From Nitrososphaeria archaeon (GTDB taxonomy: Archaea; Thermoproteota; Nitrososphaeria; JACIWG01): a stretch of DNA of 64,000 nucleotides. Each line of letters starts with the position of its first letter. Within the stretch, counting starts at the first letter, position 1. The stretch lies in contig JARVJP010000011.1 of the NCBI GenBank assembly GCA_029776065.1, positions 278,961 through 342,960 of the forward strand, written 5' to 3'. Under the pieces are notes generated by a model. It searched no databases. It saw only the letters and a list, made by a program, of their open reading frames with translations, and was not told the DNA's origin. The translations under genes and the position numbers were made by a program. Below, piece by piece: positions 15,707-24,145 of the stretch.

Positions 15707-16513
15707 ATGAATATAAAAAATCATTGGTCATTTGGTGTAGGGAAGGTTTTTGTTATTTTCGTTGCAGTTTTAATTATTGCAGCTGCTTTCTCTGGCTTTA
15801 CATGGTATTATTATAAACCTAGTACCACTACAACTAGCCCTGTACCTTTCTCTATGAATGTAGTGCCAAGGCCTCTCAAGCCGTCGAGTATAGAGGAGTC
15901 ACATAGGGGAATGCTGGGTATAGTTGGGCAGAAGTGTATGTTTTTGGTTTCAATCATAGAGAAGTCTTATGGTAGCTTTGGGCCGATAAATATTTCCGCC
16001 TCAAGTGAGGAAGGAATGGCTGATGTGCAAGTCACCCCCCAACAGGTACATGGTGGACAAGTAGCTGAAGTTATCATTGTCCCAAAGCCGGAAAGTATTG
16101 GCTCAAACTTGACCATTATGATCACAGGGGAACGGAATGGTCTTATTCAAAAAGAGATGGTCTTTGTTCAAGTAATTGATTGGAAGGATTCGATCGGCTC
16201 GACTGCGGAAGAAATACGGGATAAGTTCATCCCCTGGATTACTGTAAATTACCCAGAACTTGGTATTTTGAATGCTACTGAATGGGAGGGCACGATTGTA
16301 AACCCCAGAATCTTAGTTGTTATGCACTATATCTTCTTGTCTGAAGAATGGGAAATGTATGTCACATGGCACGTCATGACTCCTCCTAATGATTGGGCAA
16401 AGATCTACCTCAGACACAGGTTCAATGAGACAAGGCCCTCGTATGCATTCGAAATACCATCAATTGAGGGCGGGACAGAACCCCACCCAATCGAATTACC
16501 AGATTGGATCTGA
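15707..16513 (+). CDS. Membrane-anchored exported protein of unknown function
   Basis: The protein has an N-terminal hydrophobic anchor (VFVIFVAVLIIAAAFSGFTW), a threonine-rich linker (STTTTSP), then about 220 residues outside the membrane with beta-rich character and motifs VTPQQVHGGQVAEV and WEMYVTWHVMTPPNDW. I recognise it only as a type of archaeal hypothetical that ends in EPHPIELPDW. The TATA-like element at 15673-15682 overlaps the first possible start, so I use the ATG at 15707 (268 residues) rather than 15671. No catalytic motif is visible. Confidence 0.6.
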   Translation: MNIKNHWSFGVGKVFVIFVAVLIIAAAFSGFTWYYYKPSTTTTSPVPFSMNVVPRPLKPSSIEESHRGMLGIVGQKCMFLVSIIEKSYGSFGPINISASSEEGMADVQVTPQQVHGGQVAEVIIVPKPESIGSNLTIMITGERNGLIQKEMVFVQVIDWKDSIGSTAEEIRDKFIPWITVNYPELGILNATEWEGTIVNPRILVVMHYIFLSEEWEMYVTWHVMTPPNDWAKIYLRHRFNETRPSYAFEIPSIEGGTEPHPIELPDWI

Positions 16514-16720
16514 GTGTTTTGACATCAAACCTAAGAGAGACGACAGAAAGACACATATGAGGGCCACAAGGACAGATGGTATAAGTCCATAGATTCTATA
16601 AATGTGGTTATTTTGGTATCGCTGGTTAGCACAAAAAGTTTCAGTATAGTAAGGCAGTGGAACAAGAAACTTACGACTGCTGAATGAATATAATGGCCTA
16701 AGGTAATATTGAATTTCTGG

Positions 16721-17044
16721 TTATTTTATCCGTTTCATCGATCTTTGTCTCAATTTAAGTATGGCATATGCTTTGGTGGCGCGATAGACCCATTCTGTCA
16801 GAAGACCTAAGATGAACGGGTATGCAATCAATTGGGCAAGCGTAAACATCATCAAGGGATTACGAGTTACCTCCTCAACTACTCGGATTGCAGTTTGAAG
16901 TGGCCGTTCAAGATACCATTGTAGTTCTGGTGAGCCAGATAGTGAGTTCACGGTATGGAGGAAGGCTGAGATGGCGAAGAGTGATAGGTAGGCTACAGTA
17001 AAGACTAAGACTCTTGTCCAACTTGTTTTATCCTTACTGATCAT
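16721..17044 (-). CDS. Hypothetical two-helix membrane protein
   Basis: A 107-residue protein with two hydrophobic segments (about 10-31 and 63-87) and a very basic C-terminus (KLRQRSMKRIK). I do not recognise it. The minus-strand TATA element CTTAAATAAG at 17066-17075 is about 26 nt before the ATG, so the start is supported and the transcript leaderless. It is convergent with the exported protein gene and divergent from superoxide dismutase. Confidence 0.55.
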   Translation of the reverse strand: MISKDKTSWTRVLVFTVAYLSLFAISAFLHTVNSLSGSPELQWYLERPLQTAIRVVEEVTRNPLMMFTLAQLIAYPFILGLLTEWVYRATKAYAILKLRQRSMKRIK

Positions 17045-17355
17045 TGTTTGTTATTGGCTGATGTTCTTATTTAAGTGATTTGTTTGAATGTTTTCTTGTC
17101 AACCTTTGACTACCGCTAGAATGGACGATTTGCGTTATAATTGTGGTTGAACCTCTGTTTATCCTATGGATGACAAACTCCCACATACTCCGAAATATAC
17201 CGGCGTACTTATATTTGAATAAGGCAGCACACTTATCTCTCCCTCACCTGCATAAAGATAACTATTACAAGGACAAAATTCTACTTACATTACCTTGTTA
17301 TAAACAAAATATATAAAGAAGTGTTTGGTGAAATTAAAATATAGGTGAGATGAAT
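17045..17355. other. Divergent intergenic region before sodA
   Basis: About 310 nt. It holds the minus-strand TATA at 17066-17075 and, for superoxide dismutase, TATA elements TTATAAAC (17298-17305) and ATATATAAAG (17309-17318) followed by the ribosome site GGTGAG at 17344-17349. The middle 200 nt show nothing I can name. Confidence 0.5.
17309..17318 (+). promoter_or_regulatory. TATA box of sodA
   Basis: ATATATAAAG would start transcription near 17338-17342, leaving a short leader that contains GGTGAG. A second TATA-like TTATAAAC lies 10 nt upstream. Confidence 0.5.
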
Positions 17356-17958
17356 ATGAGTAGATACGTTCTGCCAAATCTCCCATACGCCTATGACGCA
17401 CTTAAGCCATATATTTCTGAGGAACAGTTGAAGATACATCTTCAGAAGCATCACCAAGCCTATGTGAATGGTGCTAACGCGATCCTCGAGAAGCTGGAAA
17501 AGGCTAGAAGAGAAGGAACCGATCTAGATATGAGAGCAACTCTGAAAGAATTGTCCTTCAACATAAGTGGGCATTTCTTGCATTCAATGTTCTGGAATAA
17601 CCTTGCCCCCCCTGGAAAGGGTGGTGGAAACCCTTCTGGAAAGATAGCTGAAGTTATAAACAACGAATTTGGGAGCTTTGAAAGGTTCAAGAAGGAGTTC
17701 AACCAAGCCGCAGTTAGCGTTGAAGGCTCAGGGTGGGCTGTTCTAGTCTTTGAGAAAGAGGTTAAGAAACCGATGATCATGCAGGTTGAAAAACATAACA
17801 TGAACGTCTACCCCGGGTGGAAACTGTTGGTTCTAGATGTTTTCGAGCACGCGTACTATATAGACTACAAAAATGAGCGAGCTAGGTTCGTAGAGGCGTT
17901 CTGGAACATCGTAAATTGGGAAGAAGTAAATAATAGACTTGAAGAAGTTCTCCGCTGA
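17356..17958 (+). CDS. sodA: Superoxide dismutase (Fe/Mn family)
   Basis: Cytoplasmic enzyme that converts superoxide to peroxide and oxygen. All family landmarks are present: KHHQAYVNGAN near residue 34-44 with the first metal histidine, GHFLHSMFW near 75 with the second, and DVFEHAYYIDY near 158 with the aspartate and histidine ligands. Two ATGs are 6 nt apart. GGTGAG abuts the first and is 6 nt before the second, so the second (17356, MSRYVLPNLPY) is used. About 200 residues, normal length. Fe versus Mn use is not settled. In this otherwise anaerobic-looking gene set it is an oxygen defence. Confidence 0.95.
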   Translation: MSRYVLPNLPYAYDALKPYISEEQLKIHLQKHHQAYVNGANAILEKLEKARREGTDLDMRATLKELSFNISGHFLHSMFWNNLAPPGKGGGNPSGKIAEVINNEFGSFERFKKEFNQAAVSVEGSGWAVLVFEKEVKKPMIMQVEKHNMNVYPGWKLLVLDVFEHAYYIDYKNERARFVEAFWNIVNWEEVNNRLEEVLR

Positions 17959-18149
17959 ATCACATAACGGTGCTTAAAAGTATAAAGCCAACCTGTAACG
18001 AATTAAGTTGAAGAATTAAGCTAGCACCGGCTACTGATCCTGTAACTTGTAATTTAAACCATGGCTGTATTCTCCCTATAAGATACCGCCCTTTAAGACA
18101 CGTTTACACTTCTATTTCCATTTTGTTGCTGAGCTTCTGTTGTGCAACA

Positions 18150-18158
18150 TTTTTATAC
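18150..18158 (+). promoter_or_regulatory. TATA box of the glycyl radical enzyme gene
   Basis: TTTTTATAC lies inside the tracked ORF, 15-23 nt before the ATG at 18173. It argues against the GTG-like start at 18140 and for a leaderless or nearly leaderless start at 18173, although the spacing is slightly short. Confidence 0.4.
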
Positions 18159-18172
18159 AAACTTCCAAATAT

Positions 18173-20668
18173 ATGTTTAGACTAGATTTGGAGAATACGA
18201 TAGAGGCTATTAGGTTTAGAGGTCGCTCATTGAAGATTCCTCCAAGAATCGATAAAATGCGGCGTTTTATACTCTCTATTAAACCCGAGATATGTGTAGA
18301 GAGAATGCGTTATTATACCGAATCCTTTAAGCAGACTGAGCACTTACCTACTAATATTAGAAGGGCTTTAGCTTTTGACAACTGCTTGAATAAGATGAAA
18401 ATCTATATCTTAGACGATGAATTGATTGTAGGCAACCAAGCAAGTAGGCCTAGAGCAGCCCCAATCTTCCCGGAATTCGACGTTCAATGGCTTGAGAACG
18501 AATTTAGTGGCGTGCCCTTTAAACCGTCAGATAGGCCTGGTGACCGCTTCTACTACCTTCCTGAAACTGAAAAAGAATTCTTCGCTCTCTCAGAGTATTG
18601 GCGTGGTAAAACACATGCAGAAAGATGCGTTGCCACTATGCCAGAACCCGTATTTCAGGCTTGGAAGATGGGTGTAATCGACAACTACTGGGTTATGGTA
18701 GGAGGAGACGGCCACATAATCCCAGATTACCCTAAAATATTAAATAAGGGGTTAGCTGGGATAATTAAAGAAGCAGAGGAGCATCTTGCCCGCTTAGACC
18801 TGACAAACCCTGAGCACCTCGTGCGAGTAAACTTCCTTAAGGCCGTAGTAATCTACCTCAAAGCTGTTATTAAGTTCTCTAAAAGATTCGCTGAACTAGC
18901 AAGGGCTATGGCGGCTAAGGAGAAGGATAAGGGTAGAAGTTGGGAGTTAATGAAGATAGCGGAAGTCTGTGAGCGAGTTCCAGAGAACCCTGCGAGAAGC
19001 TTCTGGGAAGCGATACAATCCATTTACTTCATCCACTTGACCTTGCAGATCGACAATAATGGACATTCGATGTCCTTAGGGCGGTTCGACCAGTACCTTT
19101 ACCCATTCTATGAAAAAAGCATCAAGTCAGGAGAGCTCACACGTGAGCAAGCGTTGGAGTTGCTCGGATGCCTATGGCTCAAACTCTTTTCTATAAACAA
19201 ACTTAGGCCATGGGAGTGCACCCAGTTCTTCAGAGGGTATCCAATGTTCCAGAACCTTACTATAGGCGGCCAGAAGGCTGATGGCTCAGATGCTACAAAC
19301 GAGCTAACCTACCTTGTTCTAGAATGTCAAGCGATTATGAGGCTACCTGCTCCCTCGATTTCAATTAGGGTTCACGACAAGACCCCTGACGAATTAGCTT
19401 ACGCTGCCCTCGATGTTAACATGCTGGGCGGTGGGCAGCCTGCTTGGTTCAGCGACGAAGTCATGATCCCATCGCTGATGAATAGAAGCATCCCATGGGA
19501 GGACGCTTGCGATTATGCTATAGTTGGATGCGTGGAGGCTATCGTTCCTGGAAAGGGCGGGTATAGGCCGAATGGAGCGTGCTTTGTCAACCTTCTTAAA
19601 ATTCTTGAACTGACGTTAAATGGAGGCTTAGACCCTAGAACAGGGTACCGTCTGTGCCCTGATGAAAGAAACCTTGCCAACTTCAGGGACTTCGAAGACC
19701 TTATGGACGCGTTCCGAAAACAGATAAGGTTCTACATCGATCAACATATTATTGCTGATGCGGTTGCAGATATTTCTATGGATGAAGTTGTACCTGACTC
19801 TTATATCTCAGCTCTAGTACAAGACTGTGTCAACAGAGGAAAACCAATAAAGCGCGGGGGCTCTATCTATGATCATGTAGGCGACTTGCTTATTGGTACT
19901 GCGAACACCGTGAATAGCTTAGCTGCGATAAAGAAGATCGTGTTCGATGAGAAGAAGTGTTCTGGTGAACAGCTTCTATATGCGTTAAAGACTAATTGGA
20001 AGCAAACGGAGAAGGAACCGAATGGCGCAGAAGTTCGACGGTGGTGTATCGATTCCCCGAAGTTTGGGAACGACGATGACTACGTTGACTCGATCGCCGC
20101 TGATCTTAGCACCTTCATCTACAATTATATCTCATCCCATAAGACGATGAGGTGGGCGTGGAAAGGTTACGCCGGCACACCCGACCCTATCTATATGCGT
20201 TGGCAACCCTCAACCAGTACTGTATCAGCAAACGTTCCATTTGGGCATTTTATAGGCGCTACACCAGATGGACGAGGAAGTGGTGAAGCGGTCTCAGAGG
20301 GAATATCCCCATTCCATGGAACAGACAAAAACGGCCCAACTGCGGTGATAAAGTCTTGCGCTAAGTTACCAAACATGCTTGCTTCAGGTGGACAGCTTCA
20401 CAACATTAAGTTCAGCCCAGGCATTGTTACAGGTGAGGAGGGAAAACAAAAACTGTGGCAACTCATTAGGGCGTACTTATGTGATTTGAAAGGTATGCAC
20501 ATCCAATTTAACGTTGTTTCCGCAGAGACTTTAAGGGATTGTCAGAAGCAGCCTGAAAAATACCCGAACTTGATGGTGAGGGTCGCGGGTTATAGTGCAT
20601 TATTCGCTGAACTGGACTCTGAGATTCAAGAAGATATAATATTAAGAACAGAGCATGCGTTGATTTAA
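18173..20668 (+). CDS. Glycyl radical enzyme (pyruvate formate-lyase-like, dehydratase/lyase clade)
   Basis: Oxygen-sensitive radical enzyme. The C-terminal glycyl motif VRVAGYSALF is intact and followed by the usual RTEHAL ending. The thiyl cysteine is in YAIVGCVEAIVPGK near residue 455. The GCVE form, with a glutamate after the cysteine, occurs in the glycerol/propanediol dehydratase, hydroxyproline dehydratase, choline lyase and isethionate lyase clades, and not in true pyruvate formate-lyase. So I expect C-O, C-N or C-S bond elimination on a small polyol, amine or sulfonate, substrate unknown. About 831 residues from ATG 18173. Its activase is convergent, 20 nt from its stop. Confidence 0.93.
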   Translation: MFRLDLENTIEAIRFRGRSLKIPPRIDKMRRFILSIKPEICVERMRYYTESFKQTEHLPTNIRRALAFDNCLNKMKIYILDDELIVGNQASRPRAAPIFPEFDVQWLENEFSGVPFKPSDRPGDRFYYLPETEKEFFALSEYWRGKTHAERCVATMPEPVFQAWKMGVIDNYWVMVGGDGHIIPDYPKILNKGLAGIIKEAEEHLARLDLTNPEHLVRVNFLKAVVIYLKAVIKFSKRFAELARAMAAKEKDKGRSWELMKIAEVCERVPENPARSFWEAIQSIYFIHLTLQIDNNGHSMSLGRFDQYLYPFYEKSIKSGELTREQALELLGCLWLKLFSINKLRPWECTQFFRGYPMFQNLTIGGQKADGSDATNELTYLVLECQAIMRLPAPSISIRVHDKTPDELAYAALDVNMLGGGQPAWFSDEVMIPSLMNRSIPWEDACDYAIVGCVEAIVPGKGGYRPNGACFVNLLKILELTLNGGLDPRTGYRLCPDERNLANFRDFEDLMDAFRKQIRFYIDQHIIADAVADISMDEVVPDSYISALVQDCVNRGKPIKRGGSIYDHVGDLLIGTANTVNSLAAIKKIVFDEKKCSGEQLLYALKTNWKQTEKEPNGAEVRRWCIDSPKFGNDDDYVDSIAADLSTFIYNYISSHKTMRWAWKGYAGTPDPIYMRWQPSTSTVSANVPFGHFIGATPDGRGSGEAVSEGISPFHGTDKNGPTAVIKSCAKLPNMLASGGQLHNIKFSPGIVTGEEGKQKLWQLIRAYLCDLKGMHIQFNVVSAETLRDCQKQPEKYPNLMVRVAGYSALFAELDSEIQEDIILRTEHALI

Positions 20669-20688
20669 AGGACTGGCTGAGGATCTGG

Positions 20689-21603
20689 TTATCTTCCTCC
20701 ATGAATAGAAACGTCTAACCCATAGCCTAAAGCAAGTGCATCCCTCAACTTTGAGACGTGCTCTTTTGTTGGTGGTTCAAGGTCTTCCAAAGAATACTTC
20801 CTCTGAAGTAGCTTGTATTTGCCAACACCTAATCTGTGATAGGGTAGAAGGTCAACGTACCTCACCCCTAATTCCTTCACAAACTCCGCTAACGCTCTTA
20901 CGTTGTCTTCGTCATCGTTGAAGCCCGTGATCAGAGGAACTCTTATAACGACCTTAACACCCTTAGTAACAACCTTTTTAGCGTTTGCCAAGATCAACCT
21001 ATTAGATACACCGGTGAACCTAACATGCTTTTCTTCGTTCATGTGTTTGATGTCGTAAAGTACTAGATCTGTGTAGTCTAGCAACTTCTCTAGGACTTCC
21101 CATTGAGTGTAACCACATGTCTCGATGCAGGTGTGTATATATCTCGTTTTACATCCCCTTAACACTTCAGCTGCGAATTCTGGTTGAGCAGTCGGTTCAC
21201 CCCCAGAAAGAGTGATACCACCACCAGACCTGCGGTAGAAGACGAAATCCTTCTCCACTTCGTAAACCACTTCTTTAGACGACATAAGCCTCCCTGAGAC
21301 TCTCCTCGCCCCAGAAGGGCAGACTTCAACACATTTGAAACAGTTTCTGCATAGCACTCTATCAACAGTGACCTTTCCATACTCAGAGATAGAGGTCGCA
21401 CCAGTGGGGCACACCGTCAAACATCTAAAGCATTTGACACATCTGTTCTCGAAGAAGAGAAGTACAGGGTGTTTTGATTGCCCTTCTGGGTTTTGGCACC
21501 AAAGACAAGCTAGTGGGCAACCTTGCAGGAACACGAGTGTCCTTATACCAGGGCCATCATGTATTGCGCATCTCTCTATATTGAAAACTACTCCAGATAA
21601 CAA
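20689..21603 (-). CDS. Glycyl-radical enzyme activase (radical SAM, with two extra [4Fe-4S] clusters)
   Basis: Installs the glycyl radical on the neighbouring enzyme using S-adenosylmethionine. The radical SAM cluster motif is C29-x3-C33-x2-C36 (GCPLACLWC). A ferredoxin-like insert supplies C55/C58/C61/C65 and C85/C88/C91/C95, as in activases of the dehydratase clade and unlike the short pyruvate formate-lyase activase. GGITLSGGEPTAQ is the SAM-binding GGE segment. 304 residues, TTG start with a TATA-like TTTATATT about 27 nt upstream. The genes face each other and end 20 nt apart, so they are not in one operon but are clearly paired. Confidence 0.95.
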   Translation of the reverse strand: MLSGVVFNIERCAIHDGPGIRTLVFLQGCPLACLWCQNPEGQSKHPVLLFFENRCVKCFRCLTVCPTGATSISEYGKVTVDRVLCRNCFKCVEVCPSGARRVSGRLMSSKEVVYEVEKDFVFYRRSGGGITLSGGEPTAQPEFAAEVLRGCKTRYIHTCIETCGYTQWEVLEKLLDYTDLVLYDIKHMNEEKHVRFTGVSNRLILANAKKVVTKGVKVVIRVPLITGFNDDEDNVRALAEFVKELGVRYVDLLPYHRLGVGKYKLLQRKYSLEDLEPPTKEHVSKLRDALALGYGLDVSIHGGR

Positions 21604-21760
21604 TAAATCAACGTTACTTTATTTTGAATATAAATCTTATAAAATGATGCGAAGCGTTATAGCCATCTAAAGACAGGAATATACGTCAACTCCTTGGAGG
21701 TAAGATTAATAATATAGGGCCGTCTGACCACCCTCATAGAAGCTGGATGGAGATGTCTCG

Positions 21761-22822
21761 ATGGAAAAAGAGATAATTGACCTCAGAAGCGATACCGTTA
21801 CTCTTCCAACAGAAGAAATGTTAGAAGCGATAAAGCATGCGAAACTTGGTGATGATGTCTTTGGCGAGGACCCCACAGTCAACGAATTAGAATCACTTGC
21901 TGCGCAGAAGATGGGTAAGGACGCAGCACTTCTAGTAACAAGTGGTACTCAAGCAAACCTAGTGTCCTTGGTAAGTAATACTAAACGGGGGGATGGCGTG
22001 ATATTAGAAGCTGAATCACATGTCTTTTACTATGAAGTTGGGGGGTTGTCGGCTATCGGAGGACTTGTACCTATAACCATTAAAGGTAATATGGGTGTCC
22101 TAGACCCTAAAGACATCGAAGCCGCGATAAGGCCGAAGGACATCCATTTTCCAGAAACAACTGTAGTAGCTATTGAAAACACACATAATAGGGCAGGTGG
22201 TACGATAACAACACCCGACCAGATACGAGCTATTAGCGAAGTGGCTAAAGCGCGTGGCCTAAAGCTGTACATGGATGGTGCTAGGATCTTTAACGCAGCC
22301 GTAGCATTGAAGACCGATGTTAAGAACTTCACAAAACACGTTGATAACATGATGTTCTGTCTGTCAAAGGGTCTTAGTTGCCCTGTAGGCTCTATCGTTG
22401 TTGGAGATCACCAATTCGTGGAAAGGGCTAGGCGGGTACGGAAGATGCTTGGAGGAGGAATGAGGCAGGCTGGAATAATAGCTGCTCCAGGAATCATAGC
22501 ACTCGAGAAGATGGTAGATAGGTTAGAGGAAGACCATAGGAACGCAAGGCTCCTCGCTGAAGGTTTGGCTAAAGTAAATGGGATCAAGGTTGATATGAGA
22601 ATTGTGCAGACAAACATCGTAAAGTTCGATGTTAGCGACCTAGGGGTTACATCTGGCACCTTCGTGTTCATGCTATCAAAAAGAGGTGTTCTCTCCCTCC
22701 CATTCAGCGAAAGGGATATCAGAATGGTGACGCATAGAGGCATCGAAAAAGAACATATTGAGAAGGCTCTGGCCGTAATTGAGGATATAGCCTATGATGT
22801 TCGCAGTAAGAAAGTAAATTAA
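21761..22822 (+). CDS. Threonine aldolase (low-specificity, PLP-dependent)
   Basis: Cleaves L-threonine or L-allo-threonine to glycine and acetaldehyde. Fold-type I beta-eliminating lyase family: N-terminal DLRSDTVTLPTEEM, H87 for ring stacking, MDGARIFNAA at 171-180, and the PLP lysine K203 in FCLSKGLSCPVG. 353 residues, normal length. It follows a divergent promoter region shared with the activase and precedes the MoeA pair by 38 nt. Acetaldehyde made here could feed the Fe-alcohol dehydrogenase, but that link is inference only. Confidence 0.93.
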   Translation: MEKEIIDLRSDTVTLPTEEMLEAIKHAKLGDDVFGEDPTVNELESLAAQKMGKDAALLVTSGTQANLVSLVSNTKRGDGVILEAESHVFYYEVGGLSAIGGLVPITIKGNMGVLDPKDIEAAIRPKDIHFPETTVVAIENTHNRAGGTITTPDQIRAISEVAKARGLKLYMDGARIFNAAVALKTDVKNFTKHVDNMMFCLSKGLSCPVGSIVVGDHQFVERARRVRKMLGGGMRQAGIIAAPGIIALEKMVDRLEEDHRNARLLAEGLAKVNGIKVDMRIVQTNIVKFDVSDLGVTSGTFVFMLSKRGVLSLPFSERDIRMVTHRGIEKEHIEKALAVIEDIAYDVRSKKVN

Positions 22823-22860
22823 AAGGGGACAAGACTAAATGGTATGGGGTTAAGGAGGTT

Positions 22861-24135
22861 TTGAAAAAGGAGGAAATGTATTCGAGGATAAAGCAGTTTA
22901 AAACCCTCAAGGGTGTAGACGAGTCCCTAGATCTTATGTATAACTCGTTGGAGAGTGTTCGTTTGGGCACTCAAGTAGTTCCAACTGTTGCATCATTAAA
23001 TGACTTCTGCGCTAGTGACGTATTCTCTAACTTCGATGTTCCCTGCTTTGATAGGAGTGCTGTGGATGGGTATGCTGTTATATCTAGCGATGTAGTGAGC
23101 AGTTCTGTTACGAACCCCACTAGACTAGATATTATTCAAGAAGTCTTCGCTAACAGTCGCCCTAACGAGTTAAAACCGAACTCATATGGCGAAGCATCCG
23201 TGGTGTACACGGGTGCGCCAATCCCGCCTGGTGCTGACGCAGTTGTTATGGTAGAGGATACTAAAGTTGAAGGATCCGAAGTAATGGTGTACAGACCTGT
23301 CTCTCCACAACAGAACGTGTCAAAAAAAGGAGAGGATTTCAGAGTAGGAGACATAGTTCTTAAAAAACGAACTTTGATCAAGCCTTGGCATATCGCGGCT
23401 TTGCTGTCTACGGGTAATAAGAACGTATGTGTCTACAAGAAATTGAGGATCGGCGTCCTATCTACGGGGAGTGAATTAAAAGAATATTCCTCTGATTCAG
23501 ACAACCTAATAGTCGATACCACGAGACCTCTGATTCTTTCATTGATCAAAGAGAACTTCTGTGAAGCCGTCGACCTCGGCATCGTATCCGATGATCTAGG
23601 CAAGATAGCGTTTTCTATAAAAGAAGCCTTAAGAGAAGTTGATATGGTGATAACAACTGGGGGAACGAGTGTAGGCTCGTCAGACTTTGTGAAAGAAGCT
23701 ATTCTCTCGCTAGAAAATAGTTCGGTTATCTTTCACGGTGTGCGGATGAGGCCAGGTCGTCCTACTGGTTTAGCGCTAGTCAAAGGAAAACCCGTTTTTA
23801 TGTTGTCTGGTTACCCAGTAGCCGCCTTCACCGGCTTCGAGGTCTTTGTAAAGAGAGCCTTAGATCACATTAGGGGTGCAACCTCGTCTCCTCCTCCGAC
23901 CATGCCTGCCATTTTAAGTAGACGCCTCGCTAAACCAGTTGGGGTAAAGGCATTCGTTAGAGTAAAAGTTTCTAAAGGAGCTGATGGAGTTTTTATCGCC
24001 GAGCCTCTAAGGTTGACTGGTTCAGGGTTGTTATCTACTTTGACGAATGGGGATGGACTTGTTGTAGTAGATGAAGACCTAGAAGGCTACGATGAAGGGG
24101 ATAAAGTCAACGTCCTACTTCTCAAACCTGTTTAG
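22861..24135 (+). CDS. moeA: Molybdopterin molybdenumtransferase MoeA
   Basis: Inserts molybdenum or tungsten into adenylylated molybdopterin. The 424 residues have the MoeA order: domain with FDRSAVDGYAV, YTGAPIPPGADAVVMVEDT, the MPT-binding TTGGTSVGSSDF segment, RMRPGRPTGLA and the SGYPVAAFTGF loop, then the C-terminal barrel. AAGGAGG lies just before the TTG start; an ATG 15 nt later is an alternative. It is 10 nt upstream of a second MoeA with an extra domain. Archaea often hold two MoeA paralogues, thought to separate Mo and W use. Confidence 0.94.
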   Translation: MKKEEMYSRIKQFKTLKGVDESLDLMYNSLESVRLGTQVVPTVASLNDFCASDVFSNFDVPCFDRSAVDGYAVISSDVVSSSVTNPTRLDIIQEVFANSRPNELKPNSYGEASVVYTGAPIPPGADAVVMVEDTKVEGSEVMVYRPVSPQQNVSKKGEDFRVGDIVLKKRTLIKPWHIAALLSTGNKNVCVYKKLRIGVLSTGSELKEYSSDSDNLIVDTTRPLILSLIKENFCEAVDLGIVSDDLGKIAFSIKEALREVDMVITTGGTSVGSSDFVKEAILSLENSSVIFHGVRMRPGRPTGLALVKGKPVFMLSGYPVAAFTGFEVFVKRALDHIRGATSSPPPTMPAILSRRLAKPVGVKAFVRVKVSKGADGVFIAEPLRLTGSGLLSTLTNGDGLVVVDEDLEGYDEGDKVNVLLLKPV

Positions 24136-24145
24136 GTGAATTAAA

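Noticed and set aside
16520-16700. Short minus-strand frame with a hydrophobic segment (YGLIPSVLVALICVFLSSLL)
   Set aside because: It looks like a membrane helix but I found no start codon in a convincing place and no homology; it could be a small gene but support is too weak.
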